Source: Acidobacteriota bacterium
GTDB lineage: Bacteria > Acidobacteriota > Thermoanaerobaculia > UBA5066 > Gp7-AA6
Assembly (NCBI GenBank): GCA_027307335.1
Contig: DAHUXD010000060.1
Coordinates: 1 to 64,000 of the forward strand
Direction: 5' to 3'
DNA: 64,000 nt
This document shows positions 38,273 to 47,065 of the stretch, piece after piece. The position numbers and the translations under genes were made by a program. Numbering within the stretch: position 1 is the first letter of the stretch; each line of letters opens with the position of its first letter. A model generated the notes under the pieces. That model saw nothing but the letters and a program-made list of their open reading frames with translations, was not told the DNA's origin and searched no databases.

Positions 38273-40275
38273 CCGGCTCGCGCTCGATGCCGCCCGCGCT
38301 GTCGCGGGCGTATCTCCTCGTGCTCGCGCCCGCCGCGTTCCTCGCGCCGCTGCCTCTCCTCTGGACGGGCGGCGCGAGCCGGAGGGCGATCGTCCTGTAC
38401 GAGCTGCTGCTCGCGGCGCTCTGGTGGCGCGCCCGGAGCGGGCGGCCCGTGCGCGTGTCCGACGCGGTCATGAACCTGGCGGGCCTCGCGTACCTCGTGT
38501 GGCTCGCCTTCTCGACGGTGACCCTCCGGTCCGGGCTCCTGTCCTCGGTCGCGCACCTGCTGCTGTTCACCGGCCTCGCGAAGCTCGCGTCGCTCAAGCG
38601 GCCGAGCGAGGCGCGTCTCGCGCTCCTCGTGGTCTTCCTCCTGACGCTCGCGTCGGCATCGACCGCGACCCACGTCTCCTCGCTCCTCTATTTCGCGGCG
38701 ATGGCGGTGATCGGCTTCCGCGCGCTCGCGCGTCTCGCGGTCCTCGCCGATTTCGACGACGCGCCCCCGGACCGCGTCCTCGGTTCCGTGCCGACCGGCG
38801 GCCTGACGGCGCTCGCGCTCGCCGGCGGCGTGCTGGGCGCGGCGCCGCTCTTCCTGCTTCTGCCGCGGCTGCACGGGCCGTTCGCGCTGACGCCGTTCCG
38901 CCTCGACGACGCGGTCGGCCGGGCGCTCGCGTCGGACCGTGTCGAGCTCGACTCGTTCGGCGCGGCGAAGCAGAGCGACCGGGTCATTCTGCGGCTCGAG
39001 TCGGACCCGCCGCTCGCCAACGCGGAGATGCTCCGCCTGCGCGAGGCGGTGTTCACGGACTACCTGGACGGCGTCTGGACGCGCGACCCGCGTGTCGGCG
39101 TGCGGCGCGGCGACCGTCCGGCGCACGGAGGGGGGACTCCGGCGGGACCGCGCGTGGCGGCCGTGACGGTCGACCTCAACGTCGTGGGGCAGGGCTTTCT
39201 CTTCCTGCCGTACGGCTCGGGGAACGTGCGGCTCGAGCGCGGCCGCGCGATGGAGCTGCCGGACGGCGTGATGCAGGTCGCCTCGGGCCGCGGTCCGGTG
39301 CGCTACGGGACCGACGTCCTCCGCGGGCGCCCCCGGGGCTCGGGCCGAGGCGCGATCGCGTCGGTCGATGTGCCGGGCGAGGTCCAGAAGTACGCCTTCG
39401 AGCTCACCGGCGACCTGACCGATCCGAGGGCGATCGCGCGCCGGATCGAGGCGCACTTCGCGAAGAACTTCGTCTACACGCTCGACCCGCCGCGCGGCAG
39501 CGGCGATCCGCTCGTGAACTTTCTCTTGCGTTCGAAGGCGGGCCACTGCGAGTACTTCGCGTCGGCGGCCGCCATGATGCTCGCCGCCCGCGGAATCCCC
39601 GCCCGCCTGGTCACCGGCTCGTTCGGCGGCGAGGAGGGCTTCCTCTCGCGCAGCGTCGTCGTGCGCGCGCAGAATCTCCATGCCTGGGTCGAGGCGGACT
39701 TCGACGGGACCGGGTTCCAGGTCTTCGATCCGACGCCTCCGGGCGGCATTCCGCCGGTGCTGCGGCCCTACTCGCTCCTCTCGCGCATCACGGCCCTCGG
39801 CCGCGAGGTCGAGTTCTTCTACGACCGCCACGTCCTCGGCTTCGATTCGGGCGACCAGTCCGTGGCGGTCGAGTCCGCGCGCGACTCGATCGTCGCGGCC
39901 GCCGGCCGGTTCCTCGCGCTCCGCGACTCGCTGCGGGAGGGGTTCTCCGCGCCGGCCGCCGCCGGGCTCCTCGCGGCCGGGGCGACGGGATGGCTCCTGT
40001 GGTCGCTCCTGCGGAGGGGGCTCGACCGACGCGACACCGCGACGAGCGTCTACATGGGGCTCCGGCGCCTGGCGATGCGGCGGGGGGACCGGGTGTTTCC
40101 CTGGACGCCGCCCGCCGAGATCGTGCGCCTCTTCGCGGCGCGCTCCGAGGAGGCCGGGCGCGAGGCCGGCGCCGTCGTCGAGACCTACTGCGCGAGCGCG
40201 TTCGGCGGGATCCGCCCGGACCGCGAAACCGAGCGGGACCTCGAGCGCCGACTGCGACGGCTCAGGAAGATCTGA
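38257..40275 (+). CDS. Transglutaminase-like membrane protein (TgpA type)
   Basis: The 672-residue protein has six to seven N-terminal membrane helices (to about residue 215), a periplasmic DUF3488-type region and a transglutaminase core with a complete catalytic triad: Cys431 in AGHCEYF, His475 in NLHAWVEAD and Asp491 in FDPTPPGG. A further membrane helix (near residue 575) and a cytoplasmic DUF4129-like tail follow. With MoxR and DUF58 it forms a standard three-gene set. Substrate unknown. Confidence 0.93.
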   Translation: MVRFLTGSRSMPPALSRAYLLVLAPAAFLAPLPLLWTGGASRRAIVLYELLLAALWWRARSGRPVRVSDAVMNLAGLAYLVWLAFSTVTLRSGLLSSVAHLLLFTGLAKLASLKRPSEARLALLVVFLLTLASASTATHVSSLLYFAAMAVIGFRALARLAVLADFDDAPPDRVLGSVPTGGLTALALAGGVLGAAPLFLLLPRLHGPFALTPFRLDDAVGRALASDRVELDSFGAAKQSDRVILRLESDPPLANAEMLRLREAVFTDYLDGVWTRDPRVGVRRGDRPAHGGGTPAGPRVAAVTVDLNVVGQGFLFLPYGSGNVRLERGRAMELPDGVMQVASGRGPVRYGTDVLRGRPRGSGRGAIASVDVPGEVQKYAFELTGDLTDPRAIARRIEAHFAKNFVYTLDPPRGSGDPLVNFLLRSKAGHCEYFASAAAMMLAARGIPARLVTGSFGGEEGFLSRSVVVRAQNLHAWVEADFDGTGFQVFDPTPPGGIPPVLRPYSLLSRITALGREVEFFYDRHVLGFDSGDQSVAVESARDSIVAAAGRFLALRDSLREGFSAPAAAGLLAAGATGWLLWSLLRRGLDRRDTATSVYMGLRRLAMRRGDRVFPWTPPAEIVRLFAARSEEAGREAGAVVETYCASAFGGIRPDRETERDLERRLRRLRKI

Positions 40276-40293
40276 TGGCGCGCTGCGCCATCA
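40273..40293. terminator. Perfect hairpin containing both stop codons
   Basis: TGATGGCGC (40273-40281) and GCGCCATCA (40285-40293) pair perfectly with a GCT loop. The first three bases are the stop of the transglutaminase gene, the last three the stop of the convergent sugar transferase gene. Confidence 0.6.
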
Positions 40294-41694
40294 GTAGGCG
40301 TTTCGGTGACGCAGGCCATGCCGGAGCGTCATCCAGAGGATCTTGATGTCGAGGGCGAGCGACCAGTTCTCGATGTAGTAGAGGTCGTACTCGATGCGCT
40401 TCGACAGGCTCGTGTTGCCGCGCCAGCCGTGGACCTGCGCCCACCCGGTGATCCCGGCCCGGACGCGGTGGCGCAGCATGTACTGCGGAAACTTTTCCTT
40501 GAACTCGCGCACGAACTCGGGCCGTTCGGGCCGCGGGCCGACCAGCGACATCTCGCCGCGCAGGACGTTGACGAGCTGCGGGAGCTCGTCGAGGCTCCAG
40601 CGCCGCAGGAAGGCCCCGAGGCGGGTGCGCCGGACGTCGTCGGGGCTCGCCCACGTCGGTCCCGACAGCTCCTCCGCGCCGACGACCATCGAGCGGAACT
40701 TCACGATGTCGAACGGACGGCCGTCGAGCCCCATGCGCCGCTGCCGGTAGAGCACCGGCTTGCCGTCGGTGAGGCGGATGGCGGCGGCGATCGCCGCGTA
40801 GACGGGCGAGAGCGCCACGAGCGCGGTGCCCGAAATCGCGAGGTCGAGCCCGCGCTTGACCAGGCTCATCCATCCCGTGAGCGGCACCTGCGTCAGGTGC
40901 ACCACCGGGAGCCCGTCGAGGTCCTCGACGCCCGCGCGGAAGGTGATGTACTGGAGGAGGTCCGGCACGACCCGGACGTCGGCGACCGTGCGTCCGACCT
41001 CCTGGAGCACCGCGAACATCGTGCGATGCGCCTCGAGCGGCAGCGCAAGGAACACGGTGTCCGCGCCGCGCTCCTCCACGATGCGCGCGGCGTCGGACGT
41101 GGGGCCGAGCACCGGCACGTCGAGGAATCGCGTGCCCTGCTTGTCTGCGTCGTCGTCGACGAATCCGATCGCGCGCAGTCCCGCCTCCGGGTGCTCGTGC
41201 AGCTTCTCGACGACCGCGTGCCCGAGGCGGCCCGCGCCGACGACCAGCACGTGACGCACGCCGACCCCGTGCCGCCAGGCCTCCTCGAGGTAGCGCCGGA
41301 TCGCCGTCCGGCCGGCGAACACGAGGACGACGTCGAGCGCGAAGAAGAGGATGAAGACCGCGCGCGAGTAGGAGAAGCCGCGGTAGAAGGTCGCGAGGCC
41401 GGCGAGCACGAGCGTCGCGAGCCCGGTCGCGCCGAGCACCGCGAGTCCCTCCTCGACGCGCGAGCGGTTCCGGCGGACCTGGTAGAGGCCGTAGAAGTAG
41501 TAGACCGCGGGCCACAGCACGCCCATCAGCGGGAAGAGGCGGTAGTAGAGCCCCGCGTCCGGAATTCCGTACCGGATCGGGATGACCTCGAGGCGGAAGC
41601 GCAGGAAATAGGCCGCCGCGAGCGCCACGATCGTGGCCGCGACGTCGGAGGCGAGCAGGGCCACCGCGATGCGCCGGGTCGTCTTTCGAATCAC
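40291..41694 (-). CDS. Polyprenyl-phosphate sugar-1-phosphate transferase (WcaJ/undecaprenyl-P glucose phosphotransferase type)
   Basis: This initiating enzyme loads a sugar-1-P onto undecaprenyl phosphate for exopolysaccharide. The 467-residue product has five membrane helices, a Rossmann-like CoA-binding domain (VLVVGAGRLGHAVVEKL near residue 145) and the C-terminal sugar-transferase domain with KRGLDLAISGTALV near 280, KFRSMVVGAE near 340, RRWSLDELPQLVNVL near 380 and GPRPERPEF near 400. GTG 41694 overlaps the upstream stop (GTGA) and has GGAGAG 8 nt ahead; an alternative GTG is at 41703. The sugar may be glucose. Confidence 0.93.
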   Translation of the reverse strand: MIRKTTRRIAVALLASDVAATIVALAAAYFLRFRLEVIPIRYGIPDAGLYYRLFPLMGVLWPAVYYFYGLYQVRRNRSRVEEGLAVLGATGLATLVLAGLATFYRGFSYSRAVFILFFALDVVLVFAGRTAIRRYLEEAWRHGVGVRHVLVVGAGRLGHAVVEKLHEHPEAGLRAIGFVDDDADKQGTRFLDVPVLGPTSDAARIVEERGADTVFLALPLEAHRTMFAVLQEVGRTVADVRVVPDLLQYITFRAGVEDLDGLPVVHLTQVPLTGWMSLVKRGLDLAISGTALVALSPVYAAIAAAIRLTDGKPVLYRQRRMGLDGRPFDIVKFRSMVVGAEELSGPTWASPDDVRRTRLGAFLRRWSLDELPQLVNVLRGEMSLVGPRPERPEFVREFKEKFPQYMLRHRVRAGITGWAQVHGWRGNTSLSKRIEYDLYYIENWSLALDIKILWMTLRHGLRHRNAY

Positions 41695-42782
41695 CGCAAC
41701 CACTCTCCGAGGGCGCCGCGAAACGCGGCCGCGAAGCGTTCCCCGCGGAACGGAAGCGCCGTGGACCGCAGGCGAGTGTAGTCGAAGCCGGCGCGGTCCG
41801 CCTCCCGCACCGCGTCGGCGAGCGCCGCGGCGCCGTCCTCCCCCGCGAGGACGCCGTTCTCGCCCGGCCGGACGATGTCGCGGACCCCGCCGCGGCCGAG
41901 CGCGACGACCGGCGCCCCGCACGCGAGCGCCTCGACGGCCGCGATGCCGAAGTCCTCCTCGCCCGGCTGCATGAAGGCGGCACAGGTTCGGTAGAGGCGC
42001 CGCAGCTCCTCGCGCGAGACCGCGCTCCGGAGCTCGACGCGCCCGCCCTCCGCCAGGGCGGCGAGGCGCCCGCGCTCGGGTCCGCCGCCGACGAGGACGA
42101 GGCGCCGTCGGAGGGCGCGCGCCGCGTCGATCGCGACGTCGAAACGCTTGTACGGCACGAGCGCGCCGACGGCGAGGAGGAAGTCCTCGCGCGCCTCCGG
42201 GGGATCGGCGGGCCGGAAGAAGTCGACGTCGACCGGCGGCGGGCAGACCGCCGCCTCGCGCCCGTAGTGTTTCGCGATGCGCGCGGCGACGGCCGACGAG
42301 TTCGCGAGGTACCGGTCGGGACGGTTCGCGGTCGCCACGTCCCACCGGCGCAGCCGCGCGATCGCGGCGGCCTTCAGCGCGCGGAGGCGCGTGCGGCCGG
42401 GCGGGAAGTAGAGGTCGAACTGCTCGTACGCGTAGCGCACCGGCGTGTGGCAGTAGCAGAGGTGGGGGACCCCGCGCGGTGCGATCGCGCCCTTCGCGAC
42501 GCAGTGCGACGACGAGACGACGAGGTCGAAGCCGGAGAGGTCGAACGACTCGACCGCCGCCGGGAACAGCGGCAGGTAGTGGCGGTACCCGCGTCGGGCG
42601 AACGGCAGCCGGTTCAGCCACGACGCGCGGATCGGGTGGCGCTCGATCTCCGCCGACACGGAGCCCGGCCGGTGGAAGAGCGTGAAGATGGTCGGCTCGG
42701 GGACGAGCGGCAGGATGGCCTCGAGCACCTTCTCGCCGCCGCGCATCCCGTTCAACCAGTCGTGGACGACGGCGGTTCTCAT
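41691..42782 (-). CDS. Glycosyltransferase family 4 (WbaZ-like)
   Basis: The 363-residue GT-B enzyme starts MRTAVVHDWLNGMRGGEKV, a WbaZ-like mannosyltransferase-type beginning, and has PHLCYCHTPVRYAYEQF near residue 96, LVAVGALVPYKRFD-type donor domain near 195, and the EEDFGIAAVEALACGAPVVA motif near 280. The start overlaps the preceding gene's stop (ATGA). It probably builds an exopolysaccharide repeat unit using GDP-mannose; the acceptor is not determinable. Confidence 0.9.
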   Translation of the reverse strand: MRTAVVHDWLNGMRGGEKVLEAILPLVPEPTIFTLFHRPGSVSAEIERHPIRASWLNRLPFARRGYRHYLPLFPAAVESFDLSGFDLVVSSSHCVAKGAIAPRGVPHLCYCHTPVRYAYEQFDLYFPPGRTRLRALKAAAIARLRRWDVATANRPDRYLANSSAVAARIAKHYGREAAVCPPPVDVDFFRPADPPEAREDFLLAVGALVPYKRFDVAIDAARALRRRLVLVGGGPERGRLAALAEGGRVELRSAVSREELRRLYRTCAAFMQPGEEDFGIAAVEALACGAPVVALGRGGVRDIVRPGENGVLAGEDGAAALADAVREADRAGFDYTRLRSTALPFRGERFAAAFRGALGEWLR

Positions 42783-43954
42783 CCGGCGTTCGGAGGCTGG
42801 CGCGCTCCCGGCTCCGGGCGCCGCCCCGCCAGCGCCTCCGCGTACACGCGGAGCGTCTGCTCGGCCGCGCGCTCCCACGAGAAATCGGCGGCACGCCGCC
42901 GGCCGAGCTCCGCGTATTCCCGCCGCCGCTCCGGGTCGGTCGCGAGATCGACGATCCCGCGCGCGATCGCGTCGACGTCCATGGGATCGACGAGGTACGC
43001 GTAGCCGCCCGCGATCTCCTGCAGCGCCGAGGTCGACGACGTCAGCACCGGCACGCCGCAGGCCATCGCCTCCGCGACCGGAAGCCCGAAGCCCTCGTAG
43101 AGCGTCGGGTACAGGAAGGCGTCCGCGCCCGCGAAGAGTCCCGGCAGGTCCTCCTCCGGCACGACGCCCGGCCGGGTCACGTGCGCGCCGAGGTCGAGCG
43201 CCGCGATGAGGGCCTCGACGCGGCTGCGGTTCTTCGGCATCGGCCCCGCGAGCACGAGCGCGTGCGGGAGCGCCCGGGCGCGCCGCGCCTCGGCGAAGGC
43301 GCGCAGGACGTTGCGGACGTTCTTGTGCGGCTTCTCGCCCCCGAGGAAGAGGAGATAGGGCCGCGGCAGCCCGTACTTAAGCGCCACACGCTCGCTCTCG
43401 GCCCGGGGGAGGTCCGCGCGAAAGCGCCCCGCGACCCCGTTGTAAATGACCTCGATCCGCGCGGGCGAGATGCCGAAATAGTCGACGAGGTCGCGCTTGC
43501 TGTTGTTCGAGACCGTGATGATCCGGTCGGCGCGGCGGAGCGCCCGCCGGATCATCACCCGGGCGTAGATGAGCGCGGCGCGGTGCGGCAGGAACTGCGG
43601 GTAGAGCACGTGGATGATGTCGTGAATCGTGACCACCGCCCGCGCCCGCGCGAGCGGCGGGATGACGTAGTGCGTCGCGTGAAAGAGGTCGAGCCGGTCG
43701 CGCCAGAGGCGCCACGCGAACGTCGTCAGCTCGGAGATGGAATAGCCGGGCGAGTCCTCCTCGACGATCTCGAAGCGCTCCGGGAGCGGCGGGACCGACG
43801 GCCGGTCGGCGGGCCGGACGTACACGCGGAAGCGGTAGCCCTCGGACTGCGGGTTGCGGGCGATCGCTTCGAGCAGGTTGCGGACGTACGCGCCGATGCC
43901 GTAGTCCGTGAGCTTGCGCGCGTCGATGCCGACGCGCGGCGGCCGGGCGCTCAC
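42779..43954 (-). CDS. Glycosyltransferase family 4 (mannosyltransferase-like)
   Basis: The 391-residue GT-B enzyme has GIDARKLTDYGIGAYVRNLL near residue 9, DLFHATHYVIPPL near 90, ITVSNNSKRDLVDYFGI near 147, LFLGGEKPHKNVRNVLRAF near 210 and the donor-site YEGFGLPVAEAMACGVPVL motif near 305. GTG 43954 overlaps the upstream gene's stop (GTGA). It is the middle of three tandem glycosyltransferases. Confidence 0.91.
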   Translation of the reverse strand: MSARPPRVGIDARKLTDYGIGAYVRNLLEAIARNPQSEGYRFRVYVRPADRPSVPPLPERFEIVEEDSPGYSISELTTFAWRLWRDRLDLFHATHYVIPPLARARAVVTIHDIIHVLYPQFLPHRAALIYARVMIRRALRRADRIITVSNNSKRDLVDYFGISPARIEVIYNGVAGRFRADLPRAESERVALKYGLPRPYLLFLGGEKPHKNVRNVLRAFAEARRARALPHALVLAGPMPKNRSRVEALIAALDLGAHVTRPGVVPEEDLPGLFAGADAFLYPTLYEGFGLPVAEAMACGVPVLTSSTSALQEIAGGYAYLVDPMDVDAIARGIVDLATDPERRREYAELGRRRAADFSWERAAEQTLRVYAEALAGRRPEPGARQPPNAG

Positions 43955-45069
43955 CGGCGGGTCTCCGCGGCCTCGGCCACGACCGCGGCGGTGCGCCGCG
44001 CCGCCTCGTCCCAGCCGAAGATGGCCGCCCGCTCCGGTCCGGCCTTCCGGAGACGGGCGCGGAGGCCTTCGTCGTCGAGCGCGCGCTCGAGCGCCTCCGC
44101 GAGCGCCCCGGCGTCGCCCACGGGCGCGCGCAGCGCCGCGTCGCCGCCGACCTCCACGAGCGCCGCGGCGTCCGACGACACCGACGGCGCGCCGCACGCC
44201 ATCGCCTCGAGCAGCGGCAGGCCGAACCCCTCCTCGATCGACGGGTAGGCGAAGACCTCCGCGGCCCGGTAGAGATCCCGGGCGGTGTCCCGCTCGGCGT
44301 AGCCCGCGACGTGGATCCGATCGCGGAAGGCCGACGCCTCGATCCGGCGCCGCAGGGGTTCCGACTTCCAGCCCGCGCCGCCCGCGAGCACGAGGTCCGG
44401 ACGCGACGGGCGCCGCCGCCACAGGAGCTCGCACGCGGCGACGAGCGTCCCGACGTCCTTTCGGGGCTCGAGCGTCCCGAGATACAGCACGAACGGCTTG
44501 CCTCCCGCGCAACGGTCGCGCGTCCGCCGCCGCGCCGCCTCGTCGCCGCCCGGCGCGAAGAAGTCGCGGTCGACGCCGTTGCGCGCGACGCGCACGCGCT
44601 CGGCGGTCTCCGGGTAGCGCGCGACGAGGTCGCGCGCGGTGGCCTCCGAGACGCAGGCGACGCGGGCGGCGCGCTCGACCGTGCGGTCCCACAGCGGCAC
44701 GAAGCCGACGAGGGTCCGCCGCGCGTGCCACTCCGGATGCGTGACGGGCGTCAGGTCGTGCACGACCGACACGAACGGCGTCTCGCCGCGGACCGGGCCG
44801 ATCGTCAGCGCCGACACGAGCACGTCGGCGCCCCACTCCTCGAGCCGGCGCGGCAGCGTCGCCTGGAGCCAGAGCATGCCGGGGAGGCCGCGGTCCTCGT
44901 GGAGCGAGACGCCGGTCGGGCGCGGCGGCGCCTGCGGAAAGGGCCGCGGCGCGAACAGGCCGACCTCGTGGCCGTCGAGCCGAGCCAGTCCCCGGACGAT
45001 CGCGTCGGTGTAGGTCCCGATGCCGGTCCGCTCCGCGAGGAGGGCCCGGCCGTCGACCGCGATCTTCAC
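43951..45069 (-). CDS. Glycosyltransferase family 4
   Basis: This 372-residue first gene of the exopolysaccharide run has AVDGRALLAERTGIGTYTDAI at the N-terminus, VSVVHDLTPVTHPEWH near residue 99, VLYLGTLEPRKDVGTLV near 193 and EEGFGLPLLEAMACGAPSV near 278. GTG 45069 lies 6 nt after a TAGACT hexamer on this strand. It is similar to the next gene, suggesting an old duplication. Confidence 0.9.
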   Translation of the reverse strand: MKIAVDGRALLAERTGIGTYTDAIVRGLARLDGHEVGLFAPRPFPQAPPRPTGVSLHEDRGLPGMLWLQATLPRRLEEWGADVLVSALTIGPVRGETPFVSVVHDLTPVTHPEWHARRTLVGFVPLWDRTVERAARVACVSEATARDLVARYPETAERVRVARNGVDRDFFAPGGDEAARRRTRDRCAGGKPFVLYLGTLEPRKDVGTLVAACELLWRRRPSRPDLVLAGGAGWKSEPLRRRIEASAFRDRIHVAGYAERDTARDLYRAAEVFAYPSIEEGFGLPLLEAMACGAPSVSSDAAALVEVGGDAALRAPVGDAGALAEALERALDDEGLRARLRKAGPERAAIFGWDEAARRTAAVVAEAAETRR

Positions 45070-45075
45070 GGGGCG

Positions 45076-45081
45076 AGTCTA
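45076..45081 (-). promoter_or_regulatory. -10 element (TAGACT) of the glycosyltransferase run
   Basis: On the minus strand TAGACT ends 6 nt before GTG 45069, consistent with a leaderless start for the whole glycosyltransferase unit. Confidence 0.45.
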
Positions 45082-45109
45082 GCCCGCTCCGCGCGGGGCG
45101 CGGGGCGAT

Positions 45110-45137
45110 TTGACGGAGGCGCGCCGGGGAGTAGAAT
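45110..45137 (+). promoter_or_regulatory. Promoter TTGACG-N16-TAGAAT of yceD
   Basis: TTGACG (45110-45115) and TAGAAT (45132-45137) are 16 nt apart and drive the yceD-rpmF unit. The -10 overlaps an in-frame ATG at 45136, which decides for the later ATG at 45151 as the start. Confidence 0.65.
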
Positions 45138-45150
45138 GCGCGGTTCGATC

Positions 45151-45702
45151 ATGAAGCCGGCCACTCTCTCGCTCGACGCCGTCCTCGACGAGCCGCTGCG
45201 GTTCGCGGAGGTTCTCTCCGTTCCCGCCTCCTCTTTCGACCGGGAGCCGCTCCTCTCGATCACGCCGCTCGAGCTGTCGGGCGAGGTCGCGCGCGTCGAA
45301 GGGGGATACGCGCTCTCCGGGCAGCTCGTCTACGGCGGGGAGCTCGAGTGCAGCCGCTGTCTTTCCGCATACCCGTTCCGCGAGGACGAGGCGTTCTCGC
45401 TGCTGCTCTATCCGCGCCGCCCGGCGGCGGGCGAGGAGATCGAGCTCGCCCCGGAGGAGCTCGACGCCGTCTTCTACGACGAGCCGGTGATCGCGCTCTC
45501 GCCGATCGCGGAGGAGCGCGTCCAGATGGCGCTCCCGATGAAGCCCCTGTGCCGCCCGGACTGCAAGGGACTCTGCGTCGAGTGCGGCAAGGACCTGAAT
45601 CTCGGACCGTGCGGCTGCGCGCACGAGTCGGTCGATCCCCGCTGGGAGGCCCTCCGGGGCCTCAAGGAGGAGGCCCTCAAGGGCCTCAAAGAGAAAGCAT
45701 AG
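45151..45702 (+). CDS. yceD: YceD/DUF177 family protein
   Basis: The DUF177 protein (183 residues) is linked in E. coli and plants to 23S rRNA accumulation. Visible cysteines could bind zinc: ECSRCLSAYPF near residue 67, then CRPDCKGLCVECGKDLNLGPCGC near 135. The next gene, rpmF, is its standard neighbour. The start at 45151 is chosen because the -10 covers the ATG at 45136; no ribosome-binding site precedes it, so translation is probably leaderless. Confidence 0.92.
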   Translation: MKPATLSLDAVLDEPLRFAEVLSVPASSFDREPLLSITPLELSGEVARVEGGYALSGQLVYGGELECSRCLSAYPFREDEAFSLLLYPRRPAAGEEIELAPEELDAVFYDEPVIALSPIAEERVQMALPMKPLCRPDCKGLCVECGKDLNLGPCGCAHESVDPRWEALRGLKEEALKGLKEKA

Positions 45703-45712
45703 GAGAACGACG

Positions 45713-45886
45713 ATGCCGAACCCCAAACGACGCCACAGCAAGGCCCGCCGCGACAAGCGCCGCGCGCACGACGCGCTCACGCCGCCGGCGATGTCCGAAT
45801 GCCCGAACTGCCACGAGCCGAAGCAGCCGCACCGCGTCTGCCCGCGCTGCGGCTACTACAAGGGCAAGCAAGCCATCAATACGTAG
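45713..45886 (+). CDS. rpmF: 50S ribosomal protein L32
   Basis: This 57-residue ribosomal protein starts MPNPKRRHSKARRDKRRAHD and has a zinc-ribbon Cys set (CPNCHEPKQPH, CPRCGYYKGK), typical of the zinc-binding L32 form. The ribosome-binding site AGGAGA overlaps the yceD stop. yceD-rpmF-plsX-fab is a widely conserved order linking ribosome and fatty acid synthesis. Confidence 0.97.
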   Translation: MPNPKRRHSKARRDKRRAHDALTPPAMSECPNCHEPKQPHRVCPRCGYYKGKQAINT

Positions 45887-45903
45887 CGGCTCGGATTTTG
45901 AGC

Positions 45904-45920
45904 GGCCCGCTTCGCGGGCC
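45904..45920 (+). terminator. Hairpin after rpmF
   Basis: GGCCCGC-TTC-GCGGGCC, 7-bp stem, lies 17 nt after the rpmF stop. It is followed by AAACGG rather than T, so termination may be partial. Confidence 0.4.
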
Positions 45921-46001
45921 AAACGGAGAGAGAGAGGGGAAGTCGCTGACGAACCCTCTCCCTCGGCTCGCTTCGGAGGCGATCCGACTCGGGCGGGCCG
46001 C

Positions 46002-46007
46002 TATAAT
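46002..46007 (+). promoter_or_regulatory. -10 element (TATAAT) of plsX-fab operon
   Basis: A perfect TATAAT lies 38 nt before the plsX GTG, with GAGGA (46035-46039) as ribosome-binding site. No convincing -35 is seen. Confidence 0.6.
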
Positions 46008-46045
46008 CCCGGGACTCGTGTTTCAAGCAGGGTTGAGGACTTAAC

Positions 46046-47065
46046 GTGCGCATCGCGGTGGACGCGATGGGCGGCGATCATGCGCCCCTAGTGAACGTCG
46101 ACGGCGCCGTCGCGGCCGCGCGGGAGTTCGGGATCACCAGCCTCCTCGTCGGCCGGACCTCGGAGCTCGAGCCGCTGCTGCGCGACTCGGGCTACCGCGG
46201 ACCGGAGATCGAGATCGTGGAGGCGCCCGAGGTCGTCGCGATGGACGAGCCGGCCACGGCCGCGATCCGCCGGAAGCGCAACTCGTCGATCCGGGTCGCG
46301 GCGAACTGCGTCCGCGACGGCCGCGCGCAGGGCCTCGTGTCGGCGGGCCACACCGGCGCCGCCATGGTGTCCGCCAAGATGGTCGTCGGCACGATCGAGG
46401 GCGTCGACCGTCCCGCGCTCGCGACGGTGCTCCCCAACCTGACCGGCCACAGCCTGCTCCTCGACGTCGGCGCGAATCCGGACGCGAAGACGCCGCACTT
46501 CCGCGAGTTCGCGGTCATGGGCTCGATCTATGCCGAGCTCGTCTTCGGCAAGACGAAGCCTTCGATCGGGCTCATGTCGATCGGGGAGGAGGACTCCAAG
46601 GGCACGGCCTCCACGAAGGAGGCGTTCAAGGTCCTCAAGGAGACCGGCCTGAACTTCATCGGCAACGTCGAGGGCCGCGACGTGTTCAACGGGGCCGTGG
46701 ACGTCATCGTCACGGACGGCTTCACCGGCAACGTGATCCTCAAGGTGTCAGAGGCGCTCGCCGAGATGGTGGAGAACCTGCTCCGCGAGGAGATCAAGCG
46801 GACGCTCCAGGCCTCGGTCGGATTCCTGCTGTCGAAGTCGGCATTCCGCCGCTTCAAGCAGCGCCTCGACTATTCGGAGTACGGCGGCGCCCCGCTCCTC
46901 GGCGTGAAAGGATGCGTCATCATCTGCCACGGCCGCTCTTCGGCGAAGGCCGTGAAGAACGCGATCCGCTTCGCGGCCGAGTTCTCCCGGCAGAACCTCG
47001 CCGAGAAGATCCAGGGGCAGATCGCCGAGCTCCACTCGCGCGAGGCGAGGCTGGCGAAGGCATGA
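46046..47065 (+). CDS. plsX: Phosphate acyltransferase PlsX
   Basis: PlsX converts acyl-ACP to acyl-phosphate, the first acyl donor for phospholipid. The 339-residue product has MRIAVDAMGGDHAPL at the start, SAGHTGAAMVSAKM near residue 98, LDVGANPDAKT near 139, NVEGRDVFNG near 210 and VTDGFTGNVILKVSE near 225. GTG 46046 is the start. It is followed by fabH with a 4-nt overlap (ATGA). Confidence 0.96.
   Translation: MRIAVDAMGGDHAPLVNVDGAVAAAREFGITSLLVGRTSELEPLLRDSGYRGPEIEIVEAPEVVAMDEPATAAIRRKRNSSIRVAANCVRDGRAQGLVSAGHTGAAMVSAKMVVGTIEGVDRPALATVLPNLTGHSLLLDVGANPDAKTPHFREFAVMGSIYAELVFGKTKPSIGLMSIGEEDSKGTASTKEAFKVLKETGLNFIGNVEGRDVFNGAVDVIVTDGFTGNVILKVSEALAEMVENLLREEIKRTLQASVGFLLSKSAFRRFKQRLDYSEYGGAPLLGVKGCVIICHGRSSAKAVKNAIRFAAEFSRQNLAEKIQGQIAELHSREARLAKA

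Noticed and set aside
45136-45138. ATG at 45136 as yceD start
   Set aside because: It lies within the TAGAAT -10 element, so it would be upstream of the transcript.
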